The notes beneath the pieces were generated by a model, which did no database searches, had not been told where the DNA came from, and saw only the letters and a program-made list of their open reading frames with translations. DNA of 64,000 bases, taken from JAGTVG01 sp942491935. GTDB taxonomy: Bacteria; Bacteroidota; Bacteroidia; Cytophagales; Cyclobacteriaceae. A program made the translations under genes and the position numbers. This document shows positions 30,951-39,418 of this stretch, piece after piece. Position 1 is the stretch's first letter; each line of letters begins with the position of its first letter. The stretch lies in assembly GCA_942491935.1 (NCBI GenBank), contig CALOCZ010000015.1, forward strand, positions 1-64,000, written 5' to 3'.

Positions 30951-31586
30951 TTATCTATTTTTCAACTTATCGGCAAAGACCTTGTGTAACTTATCCATTT
31001 TTGGCTTTATTACATATGTACAATAAGGCTGATTTGGATTTAAATCGTAGTATTCCTGATGGTATTCTTCAGCCTCGTAGAAGGTTTCGAAAGGCACGAT
31101 TTCTGTTACTATAGGATTTGGAAATGCTTCAGAAGCGTCTAATGCCAATTTATATTCATCTGCGAGATTTTTTTGAGCTTCGGTGTGATAAAAGATTGAG
31201 GAACGGTATTGTGTACCCACATCATTACCCTGGCGGTTTGGTGTCGTAGGATCGTGTGTACTCCAGAAAACCTCAAGAAGTTCATCAAAACCAATAACTT
31301 CAGGATCATAATAAATCTGGCACACTTCAGCATGCCCGGTTGTCCCCTCACATACTTGTCTATAGGTAGGATCCTTAACATGCCCTCCGGAATATCCGGA
31401 GACCACCTTTTGAACTCCATTTAAACTCTGGAAAACAGCCTCAACACACCAGAAGCACCCGGCACCAAAGGTAGCTACTTCTTTTTTTCTATTTGATTGG
31501 GATTCCATATCTCTATTGTTATCATTTGGCTTTGTACACGCAGCAAATGAAACATTTATAAATAATAATAATGCTAATATTCTCAT
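30951..31586 (-). CDS. msrA: Peptide methionine sulfoxide reductase A, lipoprotein form
   Basis: This enzyme reduces methionine-S-sulfoxide in proteins. The catalytic motif GAGCFWCVEAVF is followed by VVSGYSGG, GHAEVCQIYYDP and STHDPTTPNRQGNDVGTQYRS, all standard for MsrA. The N-terminus has a lipobox (SFAACTK), so it acts outside the cytoplasm, protecting envelope proteins. Length is 211 residues including ~35 of signal and linker. No msrB gene is seen next to it. It is convergent with the patatin gene. Confidence 0.96.
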   Translation of the reverse strand: MRILALLLFINVSFAACTKPNDNNRDMESQSNRKKEVATFGAGCFWCVEAVFQSLNGVQKVVSGYSGGHVKDPTYRQVCEGTTGHAEVCQIYYDPEVIGFDELLEVFWSTHDPTTPNRQGNDVGTQYRSSIFYHTEAQKNLADEYKLALDASEAFPNPIVTEIVPFETFYEAEEYHQEYYDLNPNQPYCTYVIKPKMDKLHKVFADKLKNR

Positions 31587-31667
31587 ATTTCAGATAATAC
31601 TAGGTTAACCATCAAAAAGAACTAATGTTTTAAAATAAATCCATTTGGATCTATAGAGGAATAGAAA

Positions 31668-34118
31668 TTAATAGTATAATACCTGACAGTCAGGATGATT
31701 AGATTTAAAACCATCTATGGCCTTTTCCTTTAGAAAAGTATTATAACAGGATATCATTTTAAGATTCATCAATGATTCAATTGGCTTTAATGACTTTATA
31801 CTTGTATTAGATATATCGAGCTCTTCTAAATGCGTTAAAGATGATACTGGGTTTAATTTTTTAACCCTGGTACCGGATATCTTTAATATTTTAAGCGCTT
31901 TCAATTCACCTGTAAATTCGAGGTCAATTATTCCTGTATTTGAAAGATCAAGGTGCTTTAACTGCTTTAGGGATGTTATCGAATTAAAATCTGAAACTGG
32001 CGATGCAGTAACCTTTAACAGTGTCAAACCTTTATGGTCCTGAAGTTTAGTTATATCACTTATATTAACCCGGTTTATCTCCAGACCCTGTAAATAATTT
32101 AATTCATCAAGTGGTTCCAGATCCTTTATATCAATACTGTCTATTTTTATATGTTCCTGATAACTAATGATGTGCAGGTTTCGATTATCGATTTGATTCT
32201 GATCTATTCCCGCATTTTTAGATAGAATCCCTTGCCAATCTTCTGATAGTCCCTCCCACCAGTTTACTAAATAAACAGACCTGTAAATAACAAGGCACTC
32301 GGGATTGCTATCAATAAACTTTAGAATGTCAGCACTTTCGACCTGAGCATCATCAACATTTAAGAATCTTAATCCACGTAAGCCAGTCAGACTTTCGATA
32401 GAAGATACTCGTGTGGAACTCAAATCCAGATAATCCAACTGTTTAAGTTCTCTTAATGAATCGATATTAGAAATATTTGAAGAGGCGGCATTAATATACC
32501 TCAAATTCGGTGTCTGTGTTATTGAACTAATATCAGAAATAAATGTATCATGCAAATCAAGAAAGACAAGGTTCCTGAAAGGCCATAAATCAGGCAATTT
32601 ATCTGTTGTTTTGAGACCTGAAAAGTAAAGTGAGTCCTCTTTGGTTATTTCAGCTAGCTCGACTATTGAGGGTTCCGAACTTAATGAAAACCTTGTAGAG
32701 AATAGATTTTGCAAGGCAATATCTAAACCATTCCACCATGCCTGTAATTCTTCAGATTCAAAGATCACCAATGTGCTCGAATTTAAATTCATGAAGTCAT
32801 TTGCATCCTGATTGGTTATGCTGCTATTATCACAATATATCTTTCTTAATGTGGTGGTTCCGGATAAATCGGCAAGGGTATGAATATTCGTTGATTCCAG
32901 ATTTAGCTCTTCTAATACAGGTAAGCTCGTGATTGGTTTAATATCAGTAATTTCAGTGCCTTCCAGTATTAAAATCTTCAAAGATTTATTCTCAGACAAT
33001 GATCCTAAATCGTCAATGTTACTAAAGGAAGCATCCAGATAATTTAATTGTGGTAAATTAGATAGCCAATCATACGAATCAGAACTAAAATGAGAGAGCT
33101 CCAATTTGTTTAGAAACTGAAAATCTGCTCCAAAAGATATGGAGTCTATAGCACAGTTATTCATAACAAGGTGTTCGAGTTTTGGAAAGTTCTCCAGAAT
33201 ATCTATATCTTTAATTTTCAAATCAGAAAGATTCAAATATTTAATTTCAGAGGCATACCTGATGTGGTCTATTGTATCAATTTCGGTATCTGACAGATCC
33301 AAGTGGATAATTTTATTATAAACTCGTAAGGGCGTTAGGTCATTTATTAAAGTATTCGATAAATTCAAATATCGAAGCTGGTTGAGCTTAAAGAGTGGCT
33401 CAAAGTCTGAAATATACCGGTTTGATGATAAATCCAGTGAATCAATTTCTATGAGAACTTTTAATTCTTCATACCCGACGCTGTCATAGTAATTGAATCT
33501 TTGCTGAAAGATATATTTCCATTCAAACGACAGATCCTCCCACCAGTTCATGAGGTCCTCTTTCTCGCTAAGTTTTGTCGTATAGAAACTAACTATCTTA
33601 AGATCATCTGAATTTTCAAAGTAATTAACTTCTACATATCGGGTGATGGTTTGATTGATTGTATCCGATAGAACTGTGATCCCATTTAAATTCCTGTTTA
33701 CTTTAACCAGATAGAATAATTGACTGCTATCATTGATCATAGGTTGAACATCCTCAATATCAAGTTTAAAGCTCACATTTTTAAAAAAGAAGTCTACATC
33801 TTTCAAATATGCCTGCACGTCTTTATTTGTAACTGTTGAGCGATTTAGATCAAGGTCATCTTCTACCTGCACATCTTCATCCCTGAAAAATTTACTATAG
33901 CTTGTGGTTATTATAATATCCTTTTCTCGTTGAGGTGTATAGGCATCTCCAATGGTATTCAGGGCAAATTCAAGGTATGTTATTAATTCCTTTACTTTTT
34001 CAATCTGAACAGCCGTTGAATCATCCTGCATTTTCCTGTACGCAAGAAGGTCATTGCTTGTAAAAGCAAAAATTAATAAGAGAAATGTTAGTTTTAGTAA
34101 GCCGGTTTTAATTTTCAT
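31668..34118 (-). CDS. Exported leucine-rich-repeat protein with three WW-spacer blocks
   Basis: This is a ~816-residue protein with a signal peptide (from ATG 34118: MKIKTG plus a hydrophobic stretch ending LLAY). Residues ~30-200 form a domain that resembles the upstream 192-residue protein. The rest is SDS22-type leucine-rich repeats (YLNLSNTLINDL, HLDLSDTEIDTI, YLDLSSTRVSSI). They are divided into three blocks, each opened by a related spacer: NWWEDLSFEWKYIF (~201), AWWNGLDIALQNLF (~468) and NWWEGLSEDWQGIL (~629). The first bases overlap the stop of the previous gene. Role unknown; LRRs imply protein or peptide binding. The alternative upstream ATG at 34148 adds ten residues. Confidence 0.88.
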   Translation of the reverse strand: MKIKTGLLKLTFLLLIFAFTSNDLLAYRKMQDDSTAVQIEKVKELITYLEFALNTIGDAYTPQREKDIIITTSYSKFFRDEDVQVEDDLDLNRSTVTNKDVQAYLKDVDFFFKNVSFKLDIEDVQPMINDSSQLFYLVKVNRNLNGITVLSDTINQTITRYVEVNYFENSDDLKIVSFYTTKLSEKEDLMNWWEDLSFEWKYIFQQRFNYYDSVGYEELKVLIEIDSLDLSSNRYISDFEPLFKLNQLRYLNLSNTLINDLTPLRVYNKIIHLDLSDTEIDTIDHIRYASEIKYLNLSDLKIKDIDILENFPKLEHLVMNNCAIDSISFGADFQFLNKLELSHFSSDSYDWLSNLPQLNYLDASFSNIDDLGSLSENKSLKILILEGTEITDIKPITSLPVLEELNLESTNIHTLADLSGTTTLRKIYCDNSSITNQDANDFMNLNSSTLVIFESEELQAWWNGLDIALQNLFSTRFSLSSEPSIVELAEITKEDSLYFSGLKTTDKLPDLWPFRNLVFLDLHDTFISDISSITQTPNLRYINAASSNISNIDSLRELKQLDYLDLSSTRVSSIESLTGLRGLRFLNVDDAQVESADILKFIDSNPECLVIYRSVYLVNWWEGLSEDWQGILSKNAGIDQNQIDNRNLHIISYQEHIKIDSIDIKDLEPLDELNYLQGLEINRVNISDITKLQDHKGLTLLKVTASPVSDFNSITSLKQLKHLDLSNTGIIDLEFTGELKALKILKISGTRVKKLNPVSSLTHLEELDISNTSIKSLKPIESLMNLKMISCYNTFLKEKAIDGFKSNHPDCQVLYY

Positions 34119-34932
34119 ACAATATAAAATCTTTGAGAACCTTTTCATCTTCGGGTTTGTATTTCACAATATTTGATATCAACCATCCCGTATTATTCCC
34201 TTTTCTATTGAAATAAGATACTTCAAAATACCACTCCGGGATCTGAAAAAAATGAAATTTCAGATCTTTAACACTTGCAAACTGAAGATTACCCTTTTTG
34301 ATTTCATAAAGAAACAAGGTTAAATCATCAGGTTTGAATTCCTTATGCATATATTGTTGAACACTGTCAGAATTACTGAATATCTTCCTCATGTTCATGA
34401 AATCCAATTCATGACTCATTGGATGCAAGAATTTTTTGACATAAGAAGTATCATTTATAAAGTAATCTTCGAATAATTTAAAATAAACACTCGATATTAC
34501 CCACTTATATCCCAGTCTTTCCTGTTCCAGATTAAGAAACAATATTACAGGCTTTAACTCTCCCTTGTAGTAGAAATCAGCATTTACTTGTGCGAACCAT
34601 CCGTTGTGATGAAAATCAAGATAGGATGGCGCTGCTTTGTCATTTACTGATTCCACAAACTCCTGGGCGAGCATCTCATTAAGACTTGGATTCTCCAGGT
34701 CAAACAGCATTCGAAGATACGTTTTCCTTAACGAAAAACTGCGGTACTGCCTGTCGCCGGAGTATAGCCGTTCTCCTTTTTTATCTTCTTCACCATTAAA
34801 CCTTCTGAAAAACTGGTTGACTTGTTTTGTTTCAGCATACAATCTGCTTTCATCATCCATATCCCCAACCAGTTGAGCAAAAGACGAGAAGTAGCTGGTG
34901 AGCATAAAAAGAATAACCGAAATTAATCTCAT
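34108..34932 (-). CDS. Exported protein of unknown function in LRR operon
   Basis: This is a 274-residue protein with a signal peptide (residues 1-19, ending SFAQ). The mature part has conserved-looking blocks such as ETKQVNQFFRRFNGEED, PSYLDFHHNGWFAQVNADF and WYFEVSYFNRKGNNTGWLI, and a mixed alpha/beta pattern; I know no function for it. It starts inside the stop codon of the 192-residue gene (ATGA overlap at 34929-34932) and its end overlaps the LRR gene, so the three are surely co-translated. Confidence 0.75.
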   Translation of the reverse strand: MRLISVILFMLTSYFSSFAQLVGDMDDESRLYAETKQVNQFFRRFNGEEDKKGERLYSGDRQYRSFSLRKTYLRMLFDLENPSLNEMLAQEFVESVNDKAAPSYLDFHHNGWFAQVNADFYYKGELKPVILFLNLEQERLGYKWVISSVYFKLFEDYFINDTSYVKKFLHPMSHELDFMNMRKIFSNSDSVQQYMHKEFKPDDLTLFLYEIKKGNLQFASVKDLKFHFFQIPEWYFEVSYFNRKGNNTGWLISNIVKYKPEDEKVLKDFILYEN

Positions 34933-35507
34933 GAAGTAGTTTCAGTGACCCTAATATCTCCTAGTAATACATCCCAAAATTCAATTATTCTACCCCTGAT
35001 CTGGGTCTTTTTCTTTTCAACATAAATTGTTATGTCTTTCTTAGTTGTGTCCTTATATGTAAGACCATCATCAGAGATCCCCTCAAATCTTTGATAAACA
35101 GTTATCACACCTACATATTTACCGTCTGGTTGACGTTCCAGATCACTGATATAATGTATATTATACCATTTGATCATCACTTTATCATAATTTAGCTGAT
35201 TTAACCGCATTAAATACTGCCTTACTTTGTAGTAATTTACCTGTTCCCTATACATTGAAGATACACCTATCTCCGCCTCTTCCACAAATAATTCTTCCGC
35301 CCTGTCCATGACCCGGCTTGCCTCAGCCTGATCAGTGGCTTTATCCCCAATAATGCTTATGTATTTGCTAAGATCCCTTACCTTTTCCAAAGCAAGTGAA
35401 TCAATAGCTTTTTTCCTATCAGGTGTAATTTCATCCTGGGCATTTACATATCCATACAGGGAAAATATTATGCAAACAGGAATTATATATTTTATTATAT
35501 TTTTCAT
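34929..35507 (-). CDS. Exported protein of unknown function, paralogous to the LRR protein N-domain
   Basis: This is a 192-residue protein with a signal peptide (ending GYVNAQ). The mature sequence shares a pattern with the N-terminal domain of the downstream LRR protein: EKVRDLSKYI against EKVKELITYL, an IGD motif, KVRQYLMRL against DVQAYLKDV, and ITIYVE against ITRYVE. I infer a shared domain of ~150 residues. No known catalytic motif is seen. It is the second gene of the operon and overlaps the next start by four bases. Confidence 0.75.
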   Translation of the reverse strand: MKNIIKYIIPVCIIFSLYGYVNAQDEITPDRKKAIDSLALEKVRDLSKYISIIGDKATDQAEASRVMDRAEELFVEEAEIGVSSMYREQVNYYKVRQYLMRLNQLNYDKVMIKWYNIHYISDLERQPDGKYVGVITVYQRFEGISDDGLTYKDTTKKDITIYVEKKKTQIRGRIIEFWDVLLGDIRVTETTS

Positions 35508-35517
35508 AATGTTTCCT

Positions 35518-35988
35518 TTATCGTGATGTTAATTCTATTTCTTCAATTTTACCCTGATCGTTAAAAATGAGTTTATCAATTTTGTACGGATTCTTTTTCT
35601 GATCCTTCAGATAGTTCAAATGTTTGTCGATGGTGGTTGGTTTATCATAATCCTTCACACCATTTTCTCTGTAAAACACAATGAATACAGGTGCATCTTG
35701 AGATGCAAAGAACTTTAATGTCTCATTGATGTTCCTGTTCGCATAATCTACAGAATTAGCATCTGCTATAGCCTGGAAATTCTTTTCTAGTTGGGCTTCA
35801 AGCGTCAACTCAGCTGGTTCCTTTTCTACTGGTTTTTCTTCCACAACTGGTGGCGGAACTTCTTTCACCTCTTCTACTGGAGGTTTTTCGGTACTAGCTG
35901 TCACCTTTTTCTTACATTTACAGCCGTTTATAACGACAATACTAAAGATGAAAAGGACAACGTACAAATGGGATAACTTAATGTTCAT
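35518..35988 (-). CDS. Small lipoprotein, first gene of LRR operon
   Basis: This is a 156-residue protein with a lipobox (VVINGCKC, Cys23). A Pro/Glu/Val/Lys-rich spacer follows (residues ~35-58, PPPVVEEKPVEKEP), then a compact C-terminal domain with NETLKFFASQDAPVFIVFYRE and DYDKPTTIDKHLNYLKDQK. The spacer is typical of lipoproteins that reach across the periplasm or to the surface. Function unknown. It is 10 bases upstream of the 192-residue gene in the same direction and probably opens the four-gene operon. Confidence 0.75.
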   Translation of the reverse strand: MNIKLSHLYVVLFIFSIVVINGCKCKKKVTASTEKPPVEEVKEVPPPVVEEKPVEKEPAELTLEAQLEKNFQAIADANSVDYANRNINETLKFFASQDAPVFIVFYRENGVKDYDKPTTIDKHLNYLKDQKKNPYKIDKLIFNDQGKIEEIELTSR

Positions 35989-36084
35989 AATTTTATCTAT
36001 TATAGTGATAATTGCCTCAAAGATATTCTAAAGTGAAAAATGTGCCAATAAATGCCTTATTTATTTAGTATCAATCTCTTACCT

Positions 36085-36390
36085 CTATTGCTTCAGAAAG
36101 TTGTGAACAAGAGATTCCCACTCATCTGACAGGCTTATTTCAGGCATTTTCCTGTCGGCACGGGAGTACCAATAATTAGAATTCCATGTATCTCCTTCTA
36201 CGCGATGTAGATAAGCATGGATCCAACTGCCATTTTTATCAGGCAATTCCTGTGCGATCTGGTGGGCTCTATCCCAATCCCCTTTTTTATCATACCATAA
36301 GGATTCGAGATATTCCGATAGTTCAGGTGGGTGATCATTCTTAAGTGATAATAAAAATTGTTCGTAGGTCATATCCAAAAATACATTCAT
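36085..36390 (-). CDS. Small conserved protein of unknown function
   Basis: This is a 101-residue acidic soluble protein rich in Trp: DKKGDWDRAHQIAQEL, GSWIHAYLHRVEGD and WNSNYWYSRADRKMP. The helical pairs around DWDRAHQIAQ resemble a single tetratricopeptide-like unit. I recognise the pattern as a widespread small bacterial protein without an assigned role. Its ATG overlaps the stop of the kinase remnant (ATGA), so it was once, or still is, translated with that gene. An internal Met at codon 7 is a possible alternative start. Confidence 0.7.
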   Translation of the reverse strand: MNVFLDMTYEQFLLSLKNDHPPELSEYLESLWYDKKGDWDRAHQIAQELPDKNGSWIHAYLHRVEGDTWNSNYWYSRADRKMPEISLSDEWESLVHNFLKQ

Positions 36391-36791
36391 TTTTTCTCAA
36401 ATTCAATAATGAAACATGCTCCTCTCTCCCCTTCACTTTTCAACTTTAGGTCACCATCCATCGCATCAACAAACTTTTTAACAATTGAAAGCCCAAGCCC
36501 TGTTGTACCCTCTCCTACTGTTGGTTTTGCACTCAACTGTTGAAAGTTTCTATATATTTTCTTTTTATCATTCATTGGTTGAAAATTAATAAGGCCTGGC
36601 TCTAAAAAATCATCAAGAGACTTGCTGGCTTCTGTGTCCAGGAAGAATTCCATATGATTTACAAGAGATCCATATTCTGTTTGAATCGTATCTATCGAAA
36701 ATAAATTGTCGGAATGGTTTTCCGCATGTACATAGATAGACACAAAAAAAAGCAAATAAAAAATCAAGGGAGCTTTTTTTACAAATCTCAT
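36387..36791 (-). pseudogene. Internally deleted 7TMR-DISM sensor histidine kinase remnant
   Basis: The open frame of 134 codons fuses two ends of one kinase. Residues 1-84 are a signal peptide (ending YVHAE) and the start of a 7TMR-DISM extracellular domain (HMEFFLDTEASKSLDDFL, INFQPMND). Residues ~85-134 are the end of a histidine-kinase ATPase domain (KPTVGEGTTGLGLSIVKKF). The remaining extracellular domain, seven TM helices, HisKA domain and N/G1 boxes, several hundred residues in all, are missing, yet the frame is preserved. Either a real in-frame deletion or an assembly collapse produced it. It cannot act as a kinase. Confidence 0.85.
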
Positions 36792-36879
36792 TGAATGGTT
36801 GGTTAAACGGTATTATTCCCTTCTTAATACGAAATACAGATTTAAAAGATTCCATACTATTTTAATATTTGTATTATTT

Positions 36880-37926
36880 TCAGAAGAGACTTTGCATGGA
36901 ATTCCTTCTAAAGGAATATTTATTAAGTTCGTGAGTCTGCTTATTTTTATAATAATGGGATTTTACAGTTTTGAACAAATGGACAATTGATTTGGCAAGG
37001 TGACCTTCTCCTTTCATTCTGTAACCAAACCTTGATTCATTTAGTTTTCCCTGATGCAAGGATTTAATTTGATTAATGATTTTATTTTCCTTATCAGGAT
37101 AATTCTTTTTTAGCCAGTCCTTAAAAATTATTCCAATTACTCCATTTAAACGTATCATAGTCATGTTTATATCATCAGCACCTGATACGGATGATTCTCT
37201 TATCATGGATGGGATCTCATGATCATTTAAACCTGGAATTACAGGGCTGAACATTACACTGATAGGTATTCCTTTTTCTTTTAATTTCTTAATAGCAATC
37301 ATTTTCTTAAATGATGTTGAAGACCTGGGCTCCAATTTCTGTCTCAGATCTTCATTAAGACTGGTTATGCTAAAAATAACATGCACTAAGCCTTCCTTTG
37401 CCAATTCTATTAGTAAATCCATATCCCGAAGGACCAGTACATTTTTTGTTATTATACCCACTGGATTTCCAAATTCAAGAAAAACTTTTAGAAGGCTGCG
37501 CGTGATCTTCAGCTTTTTTTCAACTGGTTGATAACAATCTGTATTCCCTGACATAACAATAGTCTGTGGAATCCATGAGCGGCTTTGAAATCTTTTTCTG
37601 AGAAGATAAGGGGCATCTTGTTTCGCAATTATTCTTGATTCAAAATCAATAGAAGCGTTAAAACCCCAGAATTCATGTGAATTTCGTGCATAACAATATA
37701 CACATCCATGCTCACACCCCTGATATGGATTTATAGAATAGGTAAAAGGAATATCTGGACTATCATTTTTACTCAATATGTTTTTGGGAGATTCATAAAA
37801 TACTTTAGTCAATATTTTTTCTGAATTTCCTTCACAAGAATCTGATATTTCAGGGTGATAATTTAAGTTGTTAAATTTGTTAGTTAATGCGATTTGCGCA
37901 CCGCGACCTTTAATATAGGTAGACAT
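36880..37926 (-). CDS. PA0069-family radical SAM protein
   Basis: This is a ~348-residue radical SAM protein related to spore photoproduct lyase. The cluster motif is CEHGCVYCYAR (CxxxCxxC). It opens with YIKGRGAQ, the usual start of the PA0069 group, so I choose ATG 37926 (MSTYIKGRGA) over an in-frame ATG 16 codons upstream that would cover the operator. Other landmarks are YSINPYQGCEHGC, MSGNTDCYQPVEK and FSPVIPGLND. Members are often in DNA-damage regulons, but the reaction is unknown. A double palindrome lies 5 bases before the start codon (next entry). Confidence 0.9.
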   Translation of the reverse strand: MSTYIKGRGAQIALTNKFNNLNYHPEISDSCEGNSEKILTKVFYESPKNILSKNDSPDIPFTYSINPYQGCEHGCVYCYARNSHEFWGFNASIDFESRIIAKQDAPYLLRKRFQSRSWIPQTIVMSGNTDCYQPVEKKLKITRSLLKVFLEFGNPVGIITKNVLVLRDMDLLIELAKEGLVHVIFSITSLNEDLRQKLEPRSSTSFKKMIAIKKLKEKGIPISVMFSPVIPGLNDHEIPSMIRESSVSGADDINMTMIRLNGVIGIIFKDWLKKNYPDKENKIINQIKSLHQGKLNESRFGYRMKGEGHLAKSIVHLFKTVKSHYYKNKQTHELNKYSFRRNSMQSLF

Positions 37927-37931
37927 AATTA

Positions 37932-37962
37932 TTAGTATTGCTAAATTATTTAGTAATACTAA
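37932..37962 (-). promoter_or_regulatory. Double palindromic operator before the radical SAM gene
   Basis: Two 13-bp palindromic sites, TTAGTATTGCTAA (37932-37944) and TTAGTAATACTAA (37950-37962), are spaced 18 bp centre to centre. Together they make a 15-bp inverted repeat with one mismatch around a single central base. They lie 5 bp upstream of the chosen ATG, so a bound dimer pair would block transcription or translation start. The regulator is not in this window. Confidence 0.65.
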
Positions 37963-37992
37963 ATATATTAACAAGCAAAAACAAATATCTTG

Positions 37993-38730
37993 CTAAAATT
38001 TTTGAGCTATTTTATATGGGTCAAAACTTATTTCAAAGGAGGATTCAGCATCGGTAGTGCCGGCATCCCAATAATCCGTTTGATAATGGGTTCGAATATT
38101 TTCGCCTGTAACTTTAAGTGGGTATCTATATCCTTTATATTCACCCCATTCATCAATATTCATAATATTGAATTTTTGCTCAGTCCCAGGAGTTACATAT
38201 TTTACGGGCAGGTTGTTTTCGTCAAGACTAAAACCGGAAACGAAGGAATTATTAACAAAAACATCAAAGGCATTTTCTCCATTCATCTTAACCTCAAGCT
38301 GGTCACCCCCACTAGCCAGTAGTTTTATGTTGCGCATAAAAAATCGATCATACCATCCTAAATAATTTGTTACATTATCAGGTTGCATTAAAATAACATT
38401 ATTATTTTGAACAACCCACCCATCATTTCGGTCTACGATTTGAAAATAATGAACATCATTTATAATTCGGTGGTTCATAAACTTTGGTTCATCCAGGTTT
38501 ATCCATTCTTCAAATGCAAATGGTTCGCCACTAACCATATCGAGTGCTACCGTTCTGATATAAAGACTTTTCAGGTTCAGCCAATTCTTTTTACCGCCCA
38601 GTTCTAGAATCATGCTTTCAGCCAGGGTTATTGCTTCTTTATCCCCTTTAATGTCCAGAGAATTGCCTCCTCCACATGAAAATTGAAATATCAACAATAA
38701 ATTCAATGTTAATATTAAAAAATACCGCAT
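37993..38730 (-). CDS. Lipoprotein of unknown function, possible LolA-like fold
   Basis: This is a 245-residue protein with a lipobox (FQFSCGGG, Cys19). The mature part begins with a helix (AITLAESMILELGGKKNWLNL) and continues as beta strands (SLYIRTVALDMVSGEPFAFEEWI, RYPLKVTGENIRTHY). This is the order seen in LolA/LppX-like outer-membrane lipoprotein-sorting relatives, but the match is by eye only. It is downstream of no obvious partner; a strong terminator lies on its 5' side, so it has its own promoter. Confidence 0.65.
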   Translation of the reverse strand: MRYFLILTLNLLLIFQFSCGGGNSLDIKGDKEAITLAESMILELGGKKNWLNLKSLYIRTVALDMVSGEPFAFEEWINLDEPKFMNHRIINDVHYFQIVDRNDGWVVQNNNVILMQPDNVTNYLGWYDRFFMRNIKLLASGGDQLEVKMNGENAFDVFVNNSFVSGFSLDENNLPVKYVTPGTEQKFNIMNIDEWGEYKGYRYPLKVTGENIRTHYQTDYWDAGTTDAESSFEISFDPYKIAQKF

Positions 38731-38785
38731 TTTAAAAAATGTTTAAGTTTGAATATATAGACATTAAATGTAATACATTCCAAAA

Positions 38786-38811
38786 AAAAATCCCGTAAAA
38801 ACGGGATTTTT
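38786..38811. terminator. Strong rho-independent terminator after hsp20
   Basis: Perfect stem AAAAATCCCGT / ACGGGATTTTT with a four-A loop. On the minus strand it lies 28 bases past the hsp20 stop and is followed by a T run, so it ends that transcript; the symmetric U/A tails would let it work in both directions. Confidence 0.9.
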
Positions 38812-38838
38812 GATTCTTCAGGCAAATTATCCACTGTT

Positions 38839-39294
38839 TCAGGATATCTTAATCTGCCGAGTCGGTTTTTCATTTGTCTTTTTGATCTTAGGAAGTCTTA
38901 CATTCAGAATCCCGTCTTTATAATTGGCTTCAATTTTCTCCACATTTACCATGTTTTCGGGCATCCTGAAACGCCTTTGGAATGATTGGTAATTGAATTC
39001 TTTTCTGAAGTAACCATCATCGTTTTCTTTTTCTTCAAAAACCTCTTTCCTCTCAGAACTAATAGCAAGTATGCCCTCCTCAAGTTCTATAAAGAAATCT
39101 TTTTTATTCATTCCAGGAGCAGCCAACTCAATTATATAATCCGTGTCAGTTTCTTTTATATTAACTGCCGGAAGGGAGCTGTCCCTATTAGGGACATTGG
39201 TAGTAAACCAATCATTTAATCCTCCACCCAGAAAATCATCAAAGAAAGATGGAATCCGGGGGAACATTTCATTTGTTCTTTTAACTAGTGTCAT
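38839..39294 (-). CDS. Hsp20/alpha-crystallin small heat-shock protein
   Basis: This is a 151-residue ATP-independent chaperone that holds unfolded proteins in the cytoplasm. The N-terminal MFPRIPSFFDDFLGGG arm is followed by the alpha-crystallin domain (~45-140: LPAVNIKETDTDYIIELAAPGMNKKDF, ISSERKE, GYFRKEFNYQSFQRRFRMPENM, and the GILNVRLPK motif). The C-terminal tail RQIKIS carries the I-x-I anchor used in oligomer assembly. A strong Shine-Dalgarno precedes it, unusual for this phylum, and a terminator follows. It is a single-gene unit. Confidence 0.97.
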   Translation of the reverse strand: MTLVKRTNEMFPRIPSFFDDFLGGGLNDWFTTNVPNRDSSLPAVNIKETDTDYIIELAAPGMNKKDFFIELEEGILAISSERKEVFEEKENDDGYFRKEFNYQSFQRRFRMPENMVNVEKIEANYKDGILNVRLPKIKKTNEKPTRQIKIS

Positions 39295-39302
39295 GATAAA
39301 TT

Positions 39303-39310
39303 CCTCCTTT
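39303..39310 (-). promoter_or_regulatory. Strong Shine-Dalgarno of hsp20
   Basis: On the minus strand AAAGGAGG stands 8 bases before the hsp20 ATG. Bacteroidota genes rarely have such a full anti-16S match, so this gene may be translated at high rate. Confidence 0.75.
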
Positions 39311-39418
39311 CATTAATTATTGTCATAATAACTAAATTGCAAGGATTATTCCATCACATTATATGAGACAAATAGGCAGAAAAGTTTCTTATGGCTGGTC
39401 AAATTGTCACAGTTTTAA

